Source: Pseudomonas marginalis (lineage in GTDB: Bacteria; Pseudomonadota; Gammaproteobacteria; Pseudomonadales; Pseudomonadaceae). From it: a stretch of DNA of 64,000 bases. The notes under the pieces were generated by a model, which searched no databases, had not been told where the DNA came from, and was given only the letters and a program-made list of their open reading frames with translations. The first letter of the stretch is position 1. Every line of letters begins with the position of its first letter. Position numbers and translations under genes: made by a program. Below are positions 28,927-37,442 of the stretch, piece by piece. The DNA lies in assembly GCF_001645105.1 (NCBI RefSeq), contig NZ_LKEG01000042.1, positions 124,001-188,000 of the forward strand. Reading direction: 5' to 3'.

Positions 28927-29819
28927 ACGCTGAACACCGGCACTGGGTTGCACCAGCGCTCCTTGTACTCGCGGTCGGCACGCCCGAAGGAAAAGCGCAG
29001 CGGTTTCTCCACCGCCCGCGCCTGTTCCCAGGCGCTTTGCGTATTGAGAAAACTCAGTACGCTGCCGGGGCTGAATGCTCGGGTTTCAGGGTCGACACCG
29101 CCGTTGACGTATTCAATGCTGACCCACTCAGGCGACTCGACGCGATACACCAGCTGCACGGCAATCGGCGCATCGTTGAGAAACAGCACCGAGCCCATCA
29201 GGAAATCCTTGAGCAACGCCAGCACCTCAGCCAGGCGCTCGGCGCCGGTGGCGGGGAAACCCCAGCGGCGCTGGAACAGATCGCAGTAGATGGCCGCCAG
29301 TTCCGTACTGGAGAACTCATTCACCGCCCGCACCACGCCACCCGCCTCTTCCAGCAGACGCAATTCGCGGCGCTGGTTGTAGCGAAATTTCTTCGACAGG
29401 TCTTCGGGAGTGCGCGCCATGGCCAACTGCTCGGCCTGCGGCTTGAGGGTGCTGATGCGGCCCTCGTTCAGCGCTGACAAGTAGCGCCCACGATGGCGCA
29501 CCGGCAACTGCGCATCGGCGGCGATCGGCAGGATGATCTCGGCATTGCCGAGGTCAAACAGGCCTTTCTTGCCACTGCGCTTGAGCACGTCCTTGGACAG
29601 GGCCAGGTCGCGTCCCCAGGTGGCAATTGCCCCCTTGAGTTCGCCGTCCTGCTCCCAGCCCAGGTAACGCACCGGAATCTGCGCCAGGTTCGCCAACCGC
29701 TCGACAACCTGCGGATGGGTCGCCACGCTGCCGCCAAACCGCTGCCAGGCCTGGGCGTAAACCTCGGCCTCGACAGGCGCCCAGCCACGCTCACGCCAAG
29801 CCTGGAAGCGGTTCAGCAT
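28923..29819 (-). CDS. mig-14: Mig-14-like antimicrobial peptide resistance protein
   Basis: A 298-residue protein resembling Mig-14, with an acyl-CoA N-acyltransferase-like (GNAT/FemX) layout. MLNRFQAWRERGWAPVEAEVYAQAWQRFGGSVATHPQV opens it; a central KKFRYNQRRELRLLEEAGG and a C-terminal RVESPEWVSIEYVNGGVDPETRAFSPGSVLSFLNTQSAWEQAR follow. Mig-14 protects Salmonella and P. aeruginosa against cationic peptides such as polymyxin; the biochemical step is unknown. The ATG directly abuts the carbamoyltransferase stop and its stop overlaps dnpA, so the three are co-translated. Confidence 0.86.
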   Translation of the reverse strand: MLNRFQAWRERGWAPVEAEVYAQAWQRFGGSVATHPQVVERLANLAQIPVRYLGWEQDGELKGAIATWGRDLALSKDVLKRSGKKGLFDLGNAEIILPIAADAQLPVRHRGRYLSALNEGRISTLKPQAEQLAMARTPEDLSKKFRYNQRRELRLLEEAGGVVRAVNEFSSTELAAIYCDLFQRRWGFPATGAERLAEVLALLKDFLMGSVLFLNDAPIAVQLVYRVESPEWVSIEYVNGGVDPETRAFSPGSVLSFLNTQSAWEQARAVEKPLRFSFGRADREYKERWCNPVPVFSV

Positions 29820-31577
29820 TTAGACCACAGCGTCATAAGGGTCCACGCCGTCCTTGACGACCAGGATGTCTTCCATGATCAGGTACTGCAGGTCAGAGCC
29901 GAAGAACATGTTCAGCGCGTCAGTCGGCGAGCAGATCATCGCTTCGCCACGACGGTTGAGCGAGGTGTTCAGCGACACGCCGTTACCGGTCAGTACTTCC
30001 AGCTCTTTCATCATGTCGTAGTAGCGCGGGTTGTACTCGCGCTTGAGCACCTGGGCGCGGGAGGTGCCATCTTCGTGGACCACTTCCGGCACGCGGGTTT
30101 TCCACTCTTCCGACACTTCAAAGGTGAAGGTCATGAACGGCGCCGGGTGATCGACCTTGATCATCTGCGGGGCCACGGTGTCGAGCATCGACGGGCAGAA
30201 AGGCCTCCAGCGCTCGCGGAACTTGATCTGGTGGTTGATGCGGTCAGCCACGCCGGTAGCGCTAGGGCAACCGATGATCGAACGACCGCCCAAGGCACGC
30301 GGGCCAAACTCCATGCGCCCCTGGAACCAGGCCACCGGGTTGCCGTCGACCATGATCTTGGCGATGCGCTTAGGCATGTTTTCGATCTTGCGCCAGTTCG
30401 GCTTGCTCTCGTGCTTGGCGCACGCGGCAATCACGTCTTCGTTGCTGTAGGACGGGCCGAGGTAGACGTGTTCCATCTTCTCGACCGGCACACCACGGGC
30501 GTGGGACACATAGGCCGCCGCACCTACCGCGGTGCCGGCATCGCCGGACGCCGGCTGCACGAACAGCTCTTTCACGTCGTCACGGGCGATGATCTTCTGG
30601 TTCAGCTTGACGTTCAGTGCACAACCGCCGGCGAAGGCCAGCTTGCCGGTGTCCTTGAGGATGTCGCCCAGGTAGTGGTCGATCATCTGCAGGGCCAGCT
30701 TCTCGAACAGCGCCTGCATGCTGGCCGCGTAGTGGATGTACGGCTCGTCGGCGATATCGCCTTCGCGCTTCGGACCCAGCCACTCGATCAGCTTGGGCGA
30801 GAAGTAGAAACCCTTGCCCTTCTCTTTATAACGGCGCAGGCCGATGACATTGGCGTAGTCGGTGTTGATCACCAGTTCGCCGTTTTCAAAGGAGGCCAGG
30901 CGCGAGAAGTCGTATTTGCTGGCGTCGCCGTACGGCGCCATGCCCATGACCTTGAACTCACCGTCGAGCATCTCGAAACCGAGGAACTCGGTGATCGCGC
31001 CGTACAGGCCGCCGAGGGAGTCCGGATCGTAGAATTCCTTGATCTTGTGGATCTTGCCGTTTTCGCCGTAGCCGAAGAACGTGGTGGCGTACTCACCTTT
31101 ACCGTCGATACCGAGGATCGCGGTTTTTTCCTGGAAGCCGGAACAGTGGTAGGCGCTGGAAGCGTGGGCCAGGTGGTGTTCAACCGGCTCGATCTTGATT
31201 TTCTTCGGATCGAAGCCCAGTTGCTCCAGGCACCAGACGATCTTGTTGCGATAGCGCTTGTAGCGACGGTTGCCCATCAGGATCGCGTCGAGGGCGCGGT
31301 CCGGGGCGTACCAGTAACGTTTGGCGTAGTGCCAGCGCGCCTCGCCGAACAGGCTGATCGGGGCGAACGGGATCGCCACCACGTCAACGTCGGAAGGCTT
31401 GATGCCGGCCTGCTCCAGGCAGAACTTCGCCGACTCGTAGGGCATGCGGTTCTTTGCATGTTTGTCGCGCACAAAGCGCTCTTCTTCGGCGGCCGCGATC
31501 AGCTTGCCGTCGATATACAAGGCTGCGGAAGGATCATGGCTAAGGGCGCCGGACAGGCCAAGAATCGTCAATGCCAC
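29820..31577 (-). CDS. LPS core carbamoyltransferase
   Basis: A 585-residue member of the NodU/CmcH carbamoyltransferase family. The N-terminal Kae1-like ATPase part begins LTILGLSGALSHDPSAALYIDGKLIAAAEEERF and has the metal-binding HHLAHASSAYH. AFAGGCALNVKLNQKI and FGPRALGGRSIIGCP belong to the C-terminal domain. Such enzymes transfer carbamoyl from carbamoyl phosphate to sugar hydroxyls; the gene at this position in P. aeruginosa (PA5005) is assigned to carbamoylation of a core heptose. It is the first gene of the carbamoyltransferase-mig-14-dnpA-GT4-GT2 operon. Confidence 0.92.
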   Translation of the reverse strand: MALTILGLSGALSHDPSAALYIDGKLIAAAEEERFVRDKHAKNRMPYESAKFCLEQAGIKPSDVDVVAIPFAPISLFGEARWHYAKRYWYAPDRALDAILMGNRRYKRYRNKIVWCLEQLGFDPKKIKIEPVEHHLAHASSAYHCSGFQEKTAILGIDGKGEYATTFFGYGENGKIHKIKEFYDPDSLGGLYGAITEFLGFEMLDGEFKVMGMAPYGDASKYDFSRLASFENGELVINTDYANVIGLRRYKEKGKGFYFSPKLIEWLGPKREGDIADEPYIHYAASMQALFEKLALQMIDHYLGDILKDTGKLAFAGGCALNVKLNQKIIARDDVKELFVQPASGDAGTAVGAAAYVSHARGVPVEKMEHVYLGPSYSNEDVIAACAKHESKPNWRKIENMPKRIAKIMVDGNPVAWFQGRMEFGPRALGGRSIIGCPSATGVADRINHQIKFRERWRPFCPSMLDTVAPQMIKVDHPAPFMTFTFEVSEEWKTRVPEVVHEDGTSRAQVLKREYNPRYYDMMKELEVLTGNGVSLNTSLNRRGEAMICSPTDALNMFFGSDLQYLIMEDILVVKDGVDPYDAVV

Positions 31578-31719
31578 AGGGGTCTAGCCTCTTTTAGTCT
31601 GCATGCAGGCGGGTTGCGCCTGAAAAAAGTGTGCTTCCCGCCTGGGCAGGAAACAGCTAAAGGGCGGGATTATAGCGTAAAAGAGGTGGGAAACTGTTAG
31701 CGGCAAGCGTCAAGAGGGA

Positions 31720-31908
31720 CTAGCGGAAGATCTCGATGCTGCCGTCCTTGTTTTGACGGTAGATCGTGTAGGGCAGCACCCGCGTGTCCAGCACGCCGGA
31801 GGCCACGAATTCGATGGCGATGATAGGGACGGCACCGGCACCGGCACCGAGGTCTATCAGGCTTACATCGTTGGTGTAAAAGCACCGATTCGCACCGTAG
31901 GCTGATTC
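31720..31908 (-). pseudogene. Remnant of an unidentified coding sequence (3' end)
   Basis: A 62-codon open stretch with no ATG, between an in-frame TAG (31909-31911) and the TAG at 31720-31722. Its translation looks protein-like: VSLIDLGAGAGAVPIIAIEF, then VASGVLDTRVLPYTIYRQNK and DGSIEIFR. I do not recognise the family. The lack of a start and the adjacent stop suggest the 3' remains of a gene cut off at the left edge of the accessory block. A different frame from 31966 contains ATG but its product is cysteine/arginine-rich and unconvincing. The rest of the 31578-31992 gap holds only the TonB receptor's promoter region. Confidence 0.35.
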
Positions 31909-31992
31909 CTAAATGATAAAAATCGCCTGACTCACTAAACTCGCGACCTTTTGCGCGTTTACACACTAAGCGCCACGGATTCCGGCTGACTC

Positions 31993-34098
31993 ATGAACAA
32001 CCTCACCCGTCTTACCCTGTTGCTGCCCAGCCTGCTCGCCTTGTGCGACACCGCCCAGGCAGACGACACAGCCCTGATCCTCGACCCCAGCGTCGTCACC
32101 GGCTCGCGCAGCGCCAGCCCGACCTTCGATCTGCCCTACTCGGTGGACGGCATCAGCCACGAGCAGATCAGCGACGGCCAATTGGGCATCAACGCCTCCG
32201 AAGCCCTATCCCGCGTGCCCGGACTGGTGGTGCAGAACCGTCAGAACTATGCCCAGGACCTGCAGATTTCTTCCCGTGGTTTCGGCGCCCGCTCGGCCTT
32301 CGGCGTGCGCGGACTCAAGCTGATCGCCGACGGTATTCCCGCCAGCACCCCGGATGGCCAGGGCCAGGCAGCCACGTTCAACCTCGACACCGCCGAACGT
32401 ATCGAAGTGCTGCGCGGCCCGGCAGCCACCTTGTATGGCAGCAATGCCGGCGGCGTGATCCAGATGTTCTCCCGCGACGGCGAAGGCTCGCCCCGTATCG
32501 GCGCCGAGACCCTGGTGGGCAGCGACGGCCTGAACAAAAACCACCTGACCGCCGAAGGCGCCGCCAACGGCGCAGGTTTCGTGCTGGACGCCTCGCGGAT
32601 GGACACCAACGGCTATCGCGACCACAGCAGCGCGCGGCGAGACCAGACCTTTGCCAAGCTCAACTTCCGCCCGGATGACGACAGCAAGCTGGCGCTGATC
32701 TACAGCAGCCTGGAGCAGAACGGCACGCAGGACCCGCTGGGGCAGACGTGGGCGGCGTACAAGGCTGATCCGCGCTCGGTGAGTGCCAACGCGCTGACGT
32801 ACAACACGCGTAAAAGCATCGATCACCAGCAATTGGGCATGAATTACGCGCGCTATTTCGGGGATGCGACGCTGCAGGTGAATGGGTATACGGGGCGGCG
32901 GAGTGTGATTCAGTATTTGTCGATTCCCGACAGGTTTCCCAGCAGTGGCGCGATCAACCCTGCGAACGCCCGTGGCGGCGTGGTGGCTTTTGACCGTAAG
33001 TTCTACGGCGGCTCCATACACTGGCTTCAACCCATCACCAGCGCTCCTGGCGATCTGACGCTGATTGCTGGCCTCGATTACGACCGCAGCGTGGATGATC
33101 GCCAAGGCTACTCCAACACCGTCAACGGTGTGCAGGGTGTCAAAGGTGCCCTGGGCCGTGACGAAATCGACACCGCCACCAGCCTCGACCCGTTCGTTCA
33201 AGCCAACTGGCTGCTGGGTGACTGGACCCTGCAAGCAGGGCTGCGCCACAGCACCATGGAAATGGAGGTGGACGACCACTTTCTCAGCGACGGTAACGAC
33301 AGCGGCAGCAAGACGTACCAAAAGAACACTCCGTCGGTCAGCGTTATGTACGCCTTCACCGAGGATTTGCACGGTTACGTCAGCGCAGGCAAGGGTTTCG
33401 AAACCCCAACCCAGGCCGAATCGGCGTATTCCAGCACCGTCAACGGTTTCAACTTCGCGCTCAAGCCATCGGTCAGCAAACAATATGAAATCGGCGTGAA
33501 GGCGCGGGTCGGACAGGACACCCGCGTCAACGCCGCCATCTTCCAAATCACCACCGAAGACGAGTTGGTGGTACAGCAATCCAGCGGCGGCCGTACCACT
33601 TACCAAAACGCCGGCCGCACCCTGCGTCGCGGCTTCGAACTGGGCGTCGAAAGCCAACTCAGCGAACAGTGGACCGCCAACCTCGCCTACACCCGCTTGC
33701 AAGCCACCTACGACAGTGACTTCGTCAGCGGCGGCAGCACCGCTGTGGACAAAGGCAACTACCTGCCCGGCGTGCCGCAAACCACGCTGTTCGCCGAGCT
33801 GAACTGGAAACCCCGCGACTGGGTCAGCACTGCCATCGAAGGCCTGTACCGCAGCAAGGTCTACGTCGAGGACACCAATAGCCAGCACGCCGCACCGGCC
33901 TACAGCGTATTCAACTGGCGCGCCCGTTTCGAACAGAAGGTCGAACACTGGACCTTCCACCAGACCCTGCGCCTGGATAACCTGCTCGACCGCCAGTACG
34001 TCGGCTCAGTGATCGTCGGCGACGGCAACAACCGCTACTACGAAGCGGCGCCAGGGCGCTCTTGGTATGCAGGCGCCGGTGCGGAATACCAATTCTGA
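31993..34098 (+). CDS. TonB-dependent receptor, YncD/PqqU-like
   Basis: A 701-residue outer-membrane receptor. A signal peptide ends near AQA-DD (about residue 23). The plug shows VPGLVVQNRQNYAQDLQISSRGFGARSAFGVRGLKLIADGIPASTPDGQGQ and IEVLRGPAATLYGSNAGGVIQM. The barrel carries NGYRDHSSARRDQ, AGKGFETPTQAES, SSGGRTTYQNAGRTLRRGFELG and a C-terminal DRQYVGSVIVGDGNNRYYEAAPGR ending in Phe. These match E. coli YncD (PqqU), which imports pyrroloquinoline quinone, better than siderophore receptors I know. The true ligand here is an inference. The next gene, a lipoprotein, follows after 75 bases. Confidence 0.9.
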   Translation: MNNLTRLTLLLPSLLALCDTAQADDTALILDPSVVTGSRSASPTFDLPYSVDGISHEQISDGQLGINASEALSRVPGLVVQNRQNYAQDLQISSRGFGARSAFGVRGLKLIADGIPASTPDGQGQAATFNLDTAERIEVLRGPAATLYGSNAGGVIQMFSRDGEGSPRIGAETLVGSDGLNKNHLTAEGAANGAGFVLDASRMDTNGYRDHSSARRDQTFAKLNFRPDDDSKLALIYSSLEQNGTQDPLGQTWAAYKADPRSVSANALTYNTRKSIDHQQLGMNYARYFGDATLQVNGYTGRRSVIQYLSIPDRFPSSGAINPANARGGVVAFDRKFYGGSIHWLQPITSAPGDLTLIAGLDYDRSVDDRQGYSNTVNGVQGVKGALGRDEIDTATSLDPFVQANWLLGDWTLQAGLRHSTMEMEVDDHFLSDGNDSGSKTYQKNTPSVSVMYAFTEDLHGYVSAGKGFETPTQAESAYSSTVNGFNFALKPSVSKQYEIGVKARVGQDTRVNAAIFQITTEDELVVQQSSGGRTTYQNAGRTLRRGFELGVESQLSEQWTANLAYTRLQATYDSDFVSGGSTAVDKGNYLPGVPQTTLFAELNWKPRDWVSTAIEGLYRSKVYVEDTNSQHAAPAYSVFNWRARFEQKVEHWTFHQTLRLDNLLDRQYVGSVIVGDGNNRYYEAAPGRSWYAGAGAEYQF

Positions 34099-34173
34099 TC
34101 AGTGCGCCCGCACAAAAAACCCTGCGGGCGGTCGAAAGTCCCTGATCACCTGTCTTCTCTGCAAGGAACGCTC

Positions 34174-35562
34174 ATGAAACACATCGCGGTTATCGTCGCC
34201 CTGGGTCTGCTCAGTGGTTGTGGCGTGCAGGGCATGAAGCACGGCGGCACGGCCGAGGCCCCGTATAAAGACATGCTCAAGAAGCCGCTGCTGGCCGACT
34301 CGGTCATGCGTGACGGCGACGACCTCAGTTACCAGGTTCACGTCACACTGACCGACAATGTCGCCGTGCCGGATATCGCACAGCTTCAGGCGTCCTGTGC
34401 CATCCCGAGCGGGAGCCTGTTGTATATGGAGGCCCCCGGCACCCCAGGTGCCGATGGCCAGCCCACGCGCATCACCGTCATGCGCAACCTGGCGCCGGAA
34501 GTGATCGGCGAACTGCAACAGAACGCCAGTTTTACCGACGCGTGCGCCCGCACGCCGCGCCCGGACTGGCGCCTCGTCAGCACGACAGACACCCAACGCC
34601 AATTGTTGATCGACCGTGCCAGCCTCAAGACCGTGGGCGAGAAAATCGAGTTCTGGGGCGCCTACGATGAGCCGCTCATCCTGATCAATACACTCAAAAA
34701 AATGCCCTATGCCCAGACCCGCCTGCACTGGGAGGTCAGTTGCAGCCGCCAGACCTATCGGACCCTGGCCGCCTTCAGCCTCACGCCGAAAAACACCGTG
34801 ACCTTCGGCAACGTGGTAGCCGTTCCCATCGACCAGCCCTTCAGCACCGCCGAGGCGGACACCCGGACCCTGCTCAAGGCCGCGTGCTCGCCAACAGCAG
34901 CGCAGCTGCCGGTAGCCGTTACGCGCACCAAGCTCATGCAAACCCTGACACCCGCGCCTGTCCCGGCAACGGTGACGGAGGCGATCTCCGCACTGGGCAT
35001 GCCCGCCCCAGCCAAGCCTCTGCACCACCTTGTGGAGAAGCGCGAATTGGGTTCCTCCAGCTTGCGCACTGAGGTGTTCATTGAGCCCGGGGCGGGGAAC
35101 AACCTGCTTAAACTCCGCCGTGCCACTCAATTCTCAAGTGCCAACATCACGACATTCCGAGGTTTGTTCAGCCTGACCTTCCAAAGCGAATTTGAACTGC
35201 GCGGGATGAACGTCTCGGCCGCCAGCACGGTTGAGCAACTCAGTTTCAGCGGCGACTGGAAGCGCATGCCGATCGGGACAACGCTGGGGTTCAAGCTCAA
35301 AGAGCTCAATCGCAACACGGCTGAAGAGGACCGCGTGCTGTCCCGCGACGCGACGTGTGTGGTAGCACGCGAAGTGCCGGCCAGCGACATCAACTCGACG
35401 CTGAGTGGCACTGCCAAGGCGCTCAATTGCACCACGACGGGTGATAACTACCAGGCGACCAGCACCGTCATGTACCTGCAGGACTACGGGTATTTCTTCA
35501 CCCAGCAGGACGTCGTCAAGGGCAAATACACAACCCGCACGACGCTGGTCAACGCACAATAG
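34174..35562 (+). CDS. Lipoprotein of unknown function
   Basis: A 462-residue lipoprotein: MKHIAVIVALGLLSGCGVQG has a lipobox (LSGC, Cys16). No aspartate follows the cysteine, so outer-membrane sorting is likely. The mature part is threonine-rich and beta-strand-like, with several cysteines (QLQASCAIP, FTDACART, WEVSCSRQ, LKAACSPT, DATCVVAR, ALNCTTTG) that could form disulfides in the periplasm. I recognise no domain. AAGGAA is upstream of the ATG at 34174; a longer opening to 34102 would bury the signal peptide. It is in line with the TonB receptor and convergent with the ABC importer genes. Confidence 0.75.
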   Translation: MKHIAVIVALGLLSGCGVQGMKHGGTAEAPYKDMLKKPLLADSVMRDGDDLSYQVHVTLTDNVAVPDIAQLQASCAIPSGSLLYMEAPGTPGADGQPTRITVMRNLAPEVIGELQQNASFTDACARTPRPDWRLVSTTDTQRQLLIDRASLKTVGEKIEFWGAYDEPLILINTLKKMPYAQTRLHWEVSCSRQTYRTLAAFSLTPKNTVTFGNVVAVPIDQPFSTAEADTRTLLKAACSPTAAQLPVAVTRTKLMQTLTPAPVPATVTEAISALGMPAPAKPLHHLVEKRELGSSSLRTEVFIEPGAGNNLLKLRRATQFSSANITTFRGLFSLTFQSEFELRGMNVSAASTVEQLSFSGDWKRMPIGTTLGFKLKELNRNTAEEDRVLSRDATCVVAREVPASDINSTLSGTAKALNCTTTGDNYQATSTVMYLQDYGYFFTQQDVVKGKYTTRTTLVNAQ

Positions 35563-35568
35563 CGCCGA

Positions 35569-36495
35569 TCAATAGCGCTCAAGCAGGCGCCGACTGGCAA
35601 AGCTGAAGGTCAACACCCCGAAAATCAGCACACCGGTTGCCACCTGCTGCCAGTAGAAATTCCAGCCAATCAGCAGCAGGCCGTTGGCGATTACATTGAT
35701 GAACAGCACGCCCAGCAGGGTCCCTGGAATATTCGCCCGACCCTGTCGGCTCAGGGTTGTGCCGATGAACACCGCGCCAATCGCGTTGAGCAAAAATGCG
35801 TTGCCGGACAGCGGCACATAGGCGCTGACCGTTGAGCTGAGCAGCACCCCGCCCACCCCACACGCCAACGCAGTGGCCAAGGCCACGACGGTGACGATAC
35901 GCCGCACCGACAACCCTGAGTAATACGCCAGCAGCGGCTGCGTACCTTGTGCGAGCAGCTCCCGTCCCAGGCGTCCGCGCGCCAGTGCCACACCGTAGTA
36001 CAGCGCCAGCCCCAACACGATCGACAACGGCGCCAGCCCTGTCAGTTCAGGTTTCAAACCTTGGACGATATAGATGGGCTGGCCCCCGTCCGAGAGCAAT
36101 TGCTGGGCGCTGGTGCCGATGAACAACGTGCCCAGGGTGGCAAGGAACGGGCTGATCCGCAGCCCGGCGATCAGCCCCGCGTTCACCAGGCCGACCAGCA
36201 GCGCGGCAAGCAACGCACCGGTCGCGGCAAACGCCCAGCCATGCCCGCCATTGAGCAGCACCACAAAGCTGAAACTGGCGAAGTCCAACGCCGTGCCCAC
36301 CGACAGATCAATGCCGCCGGCCGCCACGGCGTAGGTCATGCCGATGGCCACAATCGCCAGCAACACGAAATTGTTCAATAACAGGCTTTGCAGGTTGCCG
36401 GCGCTGAGGAAGCCCGGCGCCTGCAACGCAAACACGCCGACGATCAGCGTGAACACCAGGGGTAATGTCAGCGGTAACCAGGCGCGCAGGTTCAT
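35569..36495 (-). CDS. Ribose-type ABC transporter permease (distal)
   Basis: A 308-residue membrane protein of the RbsC/branched-type sugar permease family (BPD_transp_2) with 8-10 hydrophobic segments. GIDLSVGTALDFASFSFVVLLNGG is the family's conserved loop, which contacts the ATPase side; NAIGAVFIGTTLSRQGRANIPGTLLGVLFINVIANGLLLIGW is the conserved C-terminal portion. The start overlaps the stop of the other permease by four bases. The substrate cannot be read from sequence. It is the last gene of a four-gene importer operon. Confidence 0.92.
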   Translation of the reverse strand: MNLRAWLPLTLPLVFTLIVGVFALQAPGFLSAGNLQSLLLNNFVLLAIVAIGMTYAVAAGGIDLSVGTALDFASFSFVVLLNGGHGWAFAATGALLAALLVGLVNAGLIAGLRISPFLATLGTLFIGTSAQQLLSDGGQPIYIVQGLKPELTGLAPLSIVLGLALYYGVALARGRLGRELLAQGTQPLLAYYSGLSVRRIVTVVALATALACGVGGVLLSSTVSAYVPLSGNAFLLNAIGAVFIGTTLSRQGRANIPGTLLGVLFINVIANGLLLIGWNFYWQQVATGVLIFGVLTFSFASRRLLERY

Positions 36496-37442
36496 ACCGT
36501 CGCTCCCCGGTTAAGCGCGCTGGACGCCGCGACCACCGACAAGATCAACACGCCCTGCACACCATTGACCCAGAAGTTCGACAGGTTAAGCAGTTGAAAG
36601 CCATTGATCAGAAACCCGATCAACAGCGCCGCCAGCAACGTACCTGGAATGCTTGCCACCAGCCGGCGGGAAAACACCACGCCAAGAAACGCAATCGCCA
36701 CCACCGACAACAGCATGTCGCCCGACCCAGTGGTACTGCCGCTGAAAAACGCCGCCGAGCACAACGCCGCCACGGCGGCAGACAGTCCCGACAACAGGTA
36801 ACTCGACAGCACATAGCCAGGCACACGAATGCCCGCCGCTTCGGCCGCCTGGGGGTATTCGCCGACGGCGTGCAGGCGCAGCCCGTAGGGCGAATGCTGG
36901 ATCAACAAGGTCAGCAGCGCCGCCGTTACCAACAGCACCCATGCCAAGGCAGGCACACCTAACCCAGTGCCGCCACTGAGCACATCCAGCAGCGGCGAGT
37001 CAGTGGACACCACGGTGTTTTCGGTCAACACCAGTTCCAGCCCGGCCAGCACGTTCATGCTCGCCAGCGTCGCCAACAGCGGCGGCAAACGCAGCACTAC
37101 CACGGCCAGTCCATTGAGCAGGCCGACCGCCAGGCCGCAGCCCAGGGTCAGCAGCACGGTCAGCCAGAGCTCCAGGCCGGCATTGTTGAGACGGCTGAAT
37201 ACCGCCGCGCACAACCCCAGGTTGGCCGCCAGCGACAGGTCGAGCCCACCGGAGACCACATTCGAACCTCCGCCGATGATCACGCAGGTCAACCCGAAGG
37301 CCAGCACACCAAGAATCGCCGACTGGCTGAACACATTCGCCAGGTTGCCCACCGACAAGAAATTCGGCGCCGCCACGGCAAACCCCACGAGAATCGCCAG
37401 AAACACCCCCACCGAACCCCGTCGCAGTATGGCTTCAAGCAT
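36492..37442 (-). CDS. Ribose-type ABC transporter permease (proximal)
   Basis: A 316-residue permease of the same family as the next gene, likely its heterodimer partner. GGLDLSLAANLGLCAAVFSRL is the conserved loop and IAFLGVVFSRRLVASIPGTLLAALLIGFLINGFQLL the C-terminal portion. I start it at ATG 37442 (MLEAILRRGSVGVFLAIL), which overlaps the ATPase stop by eight bases. An earlier ATG at 37550 lies in the coding sequence of the ATPase and gives an implausible N-terminus. Two different permease genes fit an AI-2- or simple-sugar-type importer. Confidence 0.9.
   Translation of the reverse strand: MLEAILRRGSVGVFLAILVGFAVAAPNFLSVGNLANVFSQSAILGVLAFGLTCVIIGGGSNVVSGGLDLSLAANLGLCAAVFSRLNNAGLELWLTVLLTLGCGLAVGLLNGLAVVVLRLPPLLATLASMNVLAGLELVLTENTVVSTDSPLLDVLSGGTGLGVPALAWVLLVTAALLTLLIQHSPYGLRLHAVGEYPQAAEAAGIRVPGYVLSSYLLSGLSAAVAALCSAAFFSGSTTGSGDMLLSVVAIAFLGVVFSRRLVASIPGTLLAALLIGFLINGFQLLNLSNFWVNGVQGVLILSVVAASSALNRGATV

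Noticed and set aside
29493..31700. 735-codon plus-strand open frame opposite mig-14 and the carbamoyltransferase
   Set aside because: Explained by codon bias of two convincing minus-strand genes.
31697..31966. 89-codon minus-strand frame starting with ATG
   Set aside because: Product is Cys/Arg/His-rich and unlike a protein; the overlapping frame described as a remnant looks more coding.
34107..34130. GCCCGCA/TGCGGGC hairpin after the TonB receptor
   Set aside because: Short stem, A-rich loop and no T-run; not enough to call a terminator.
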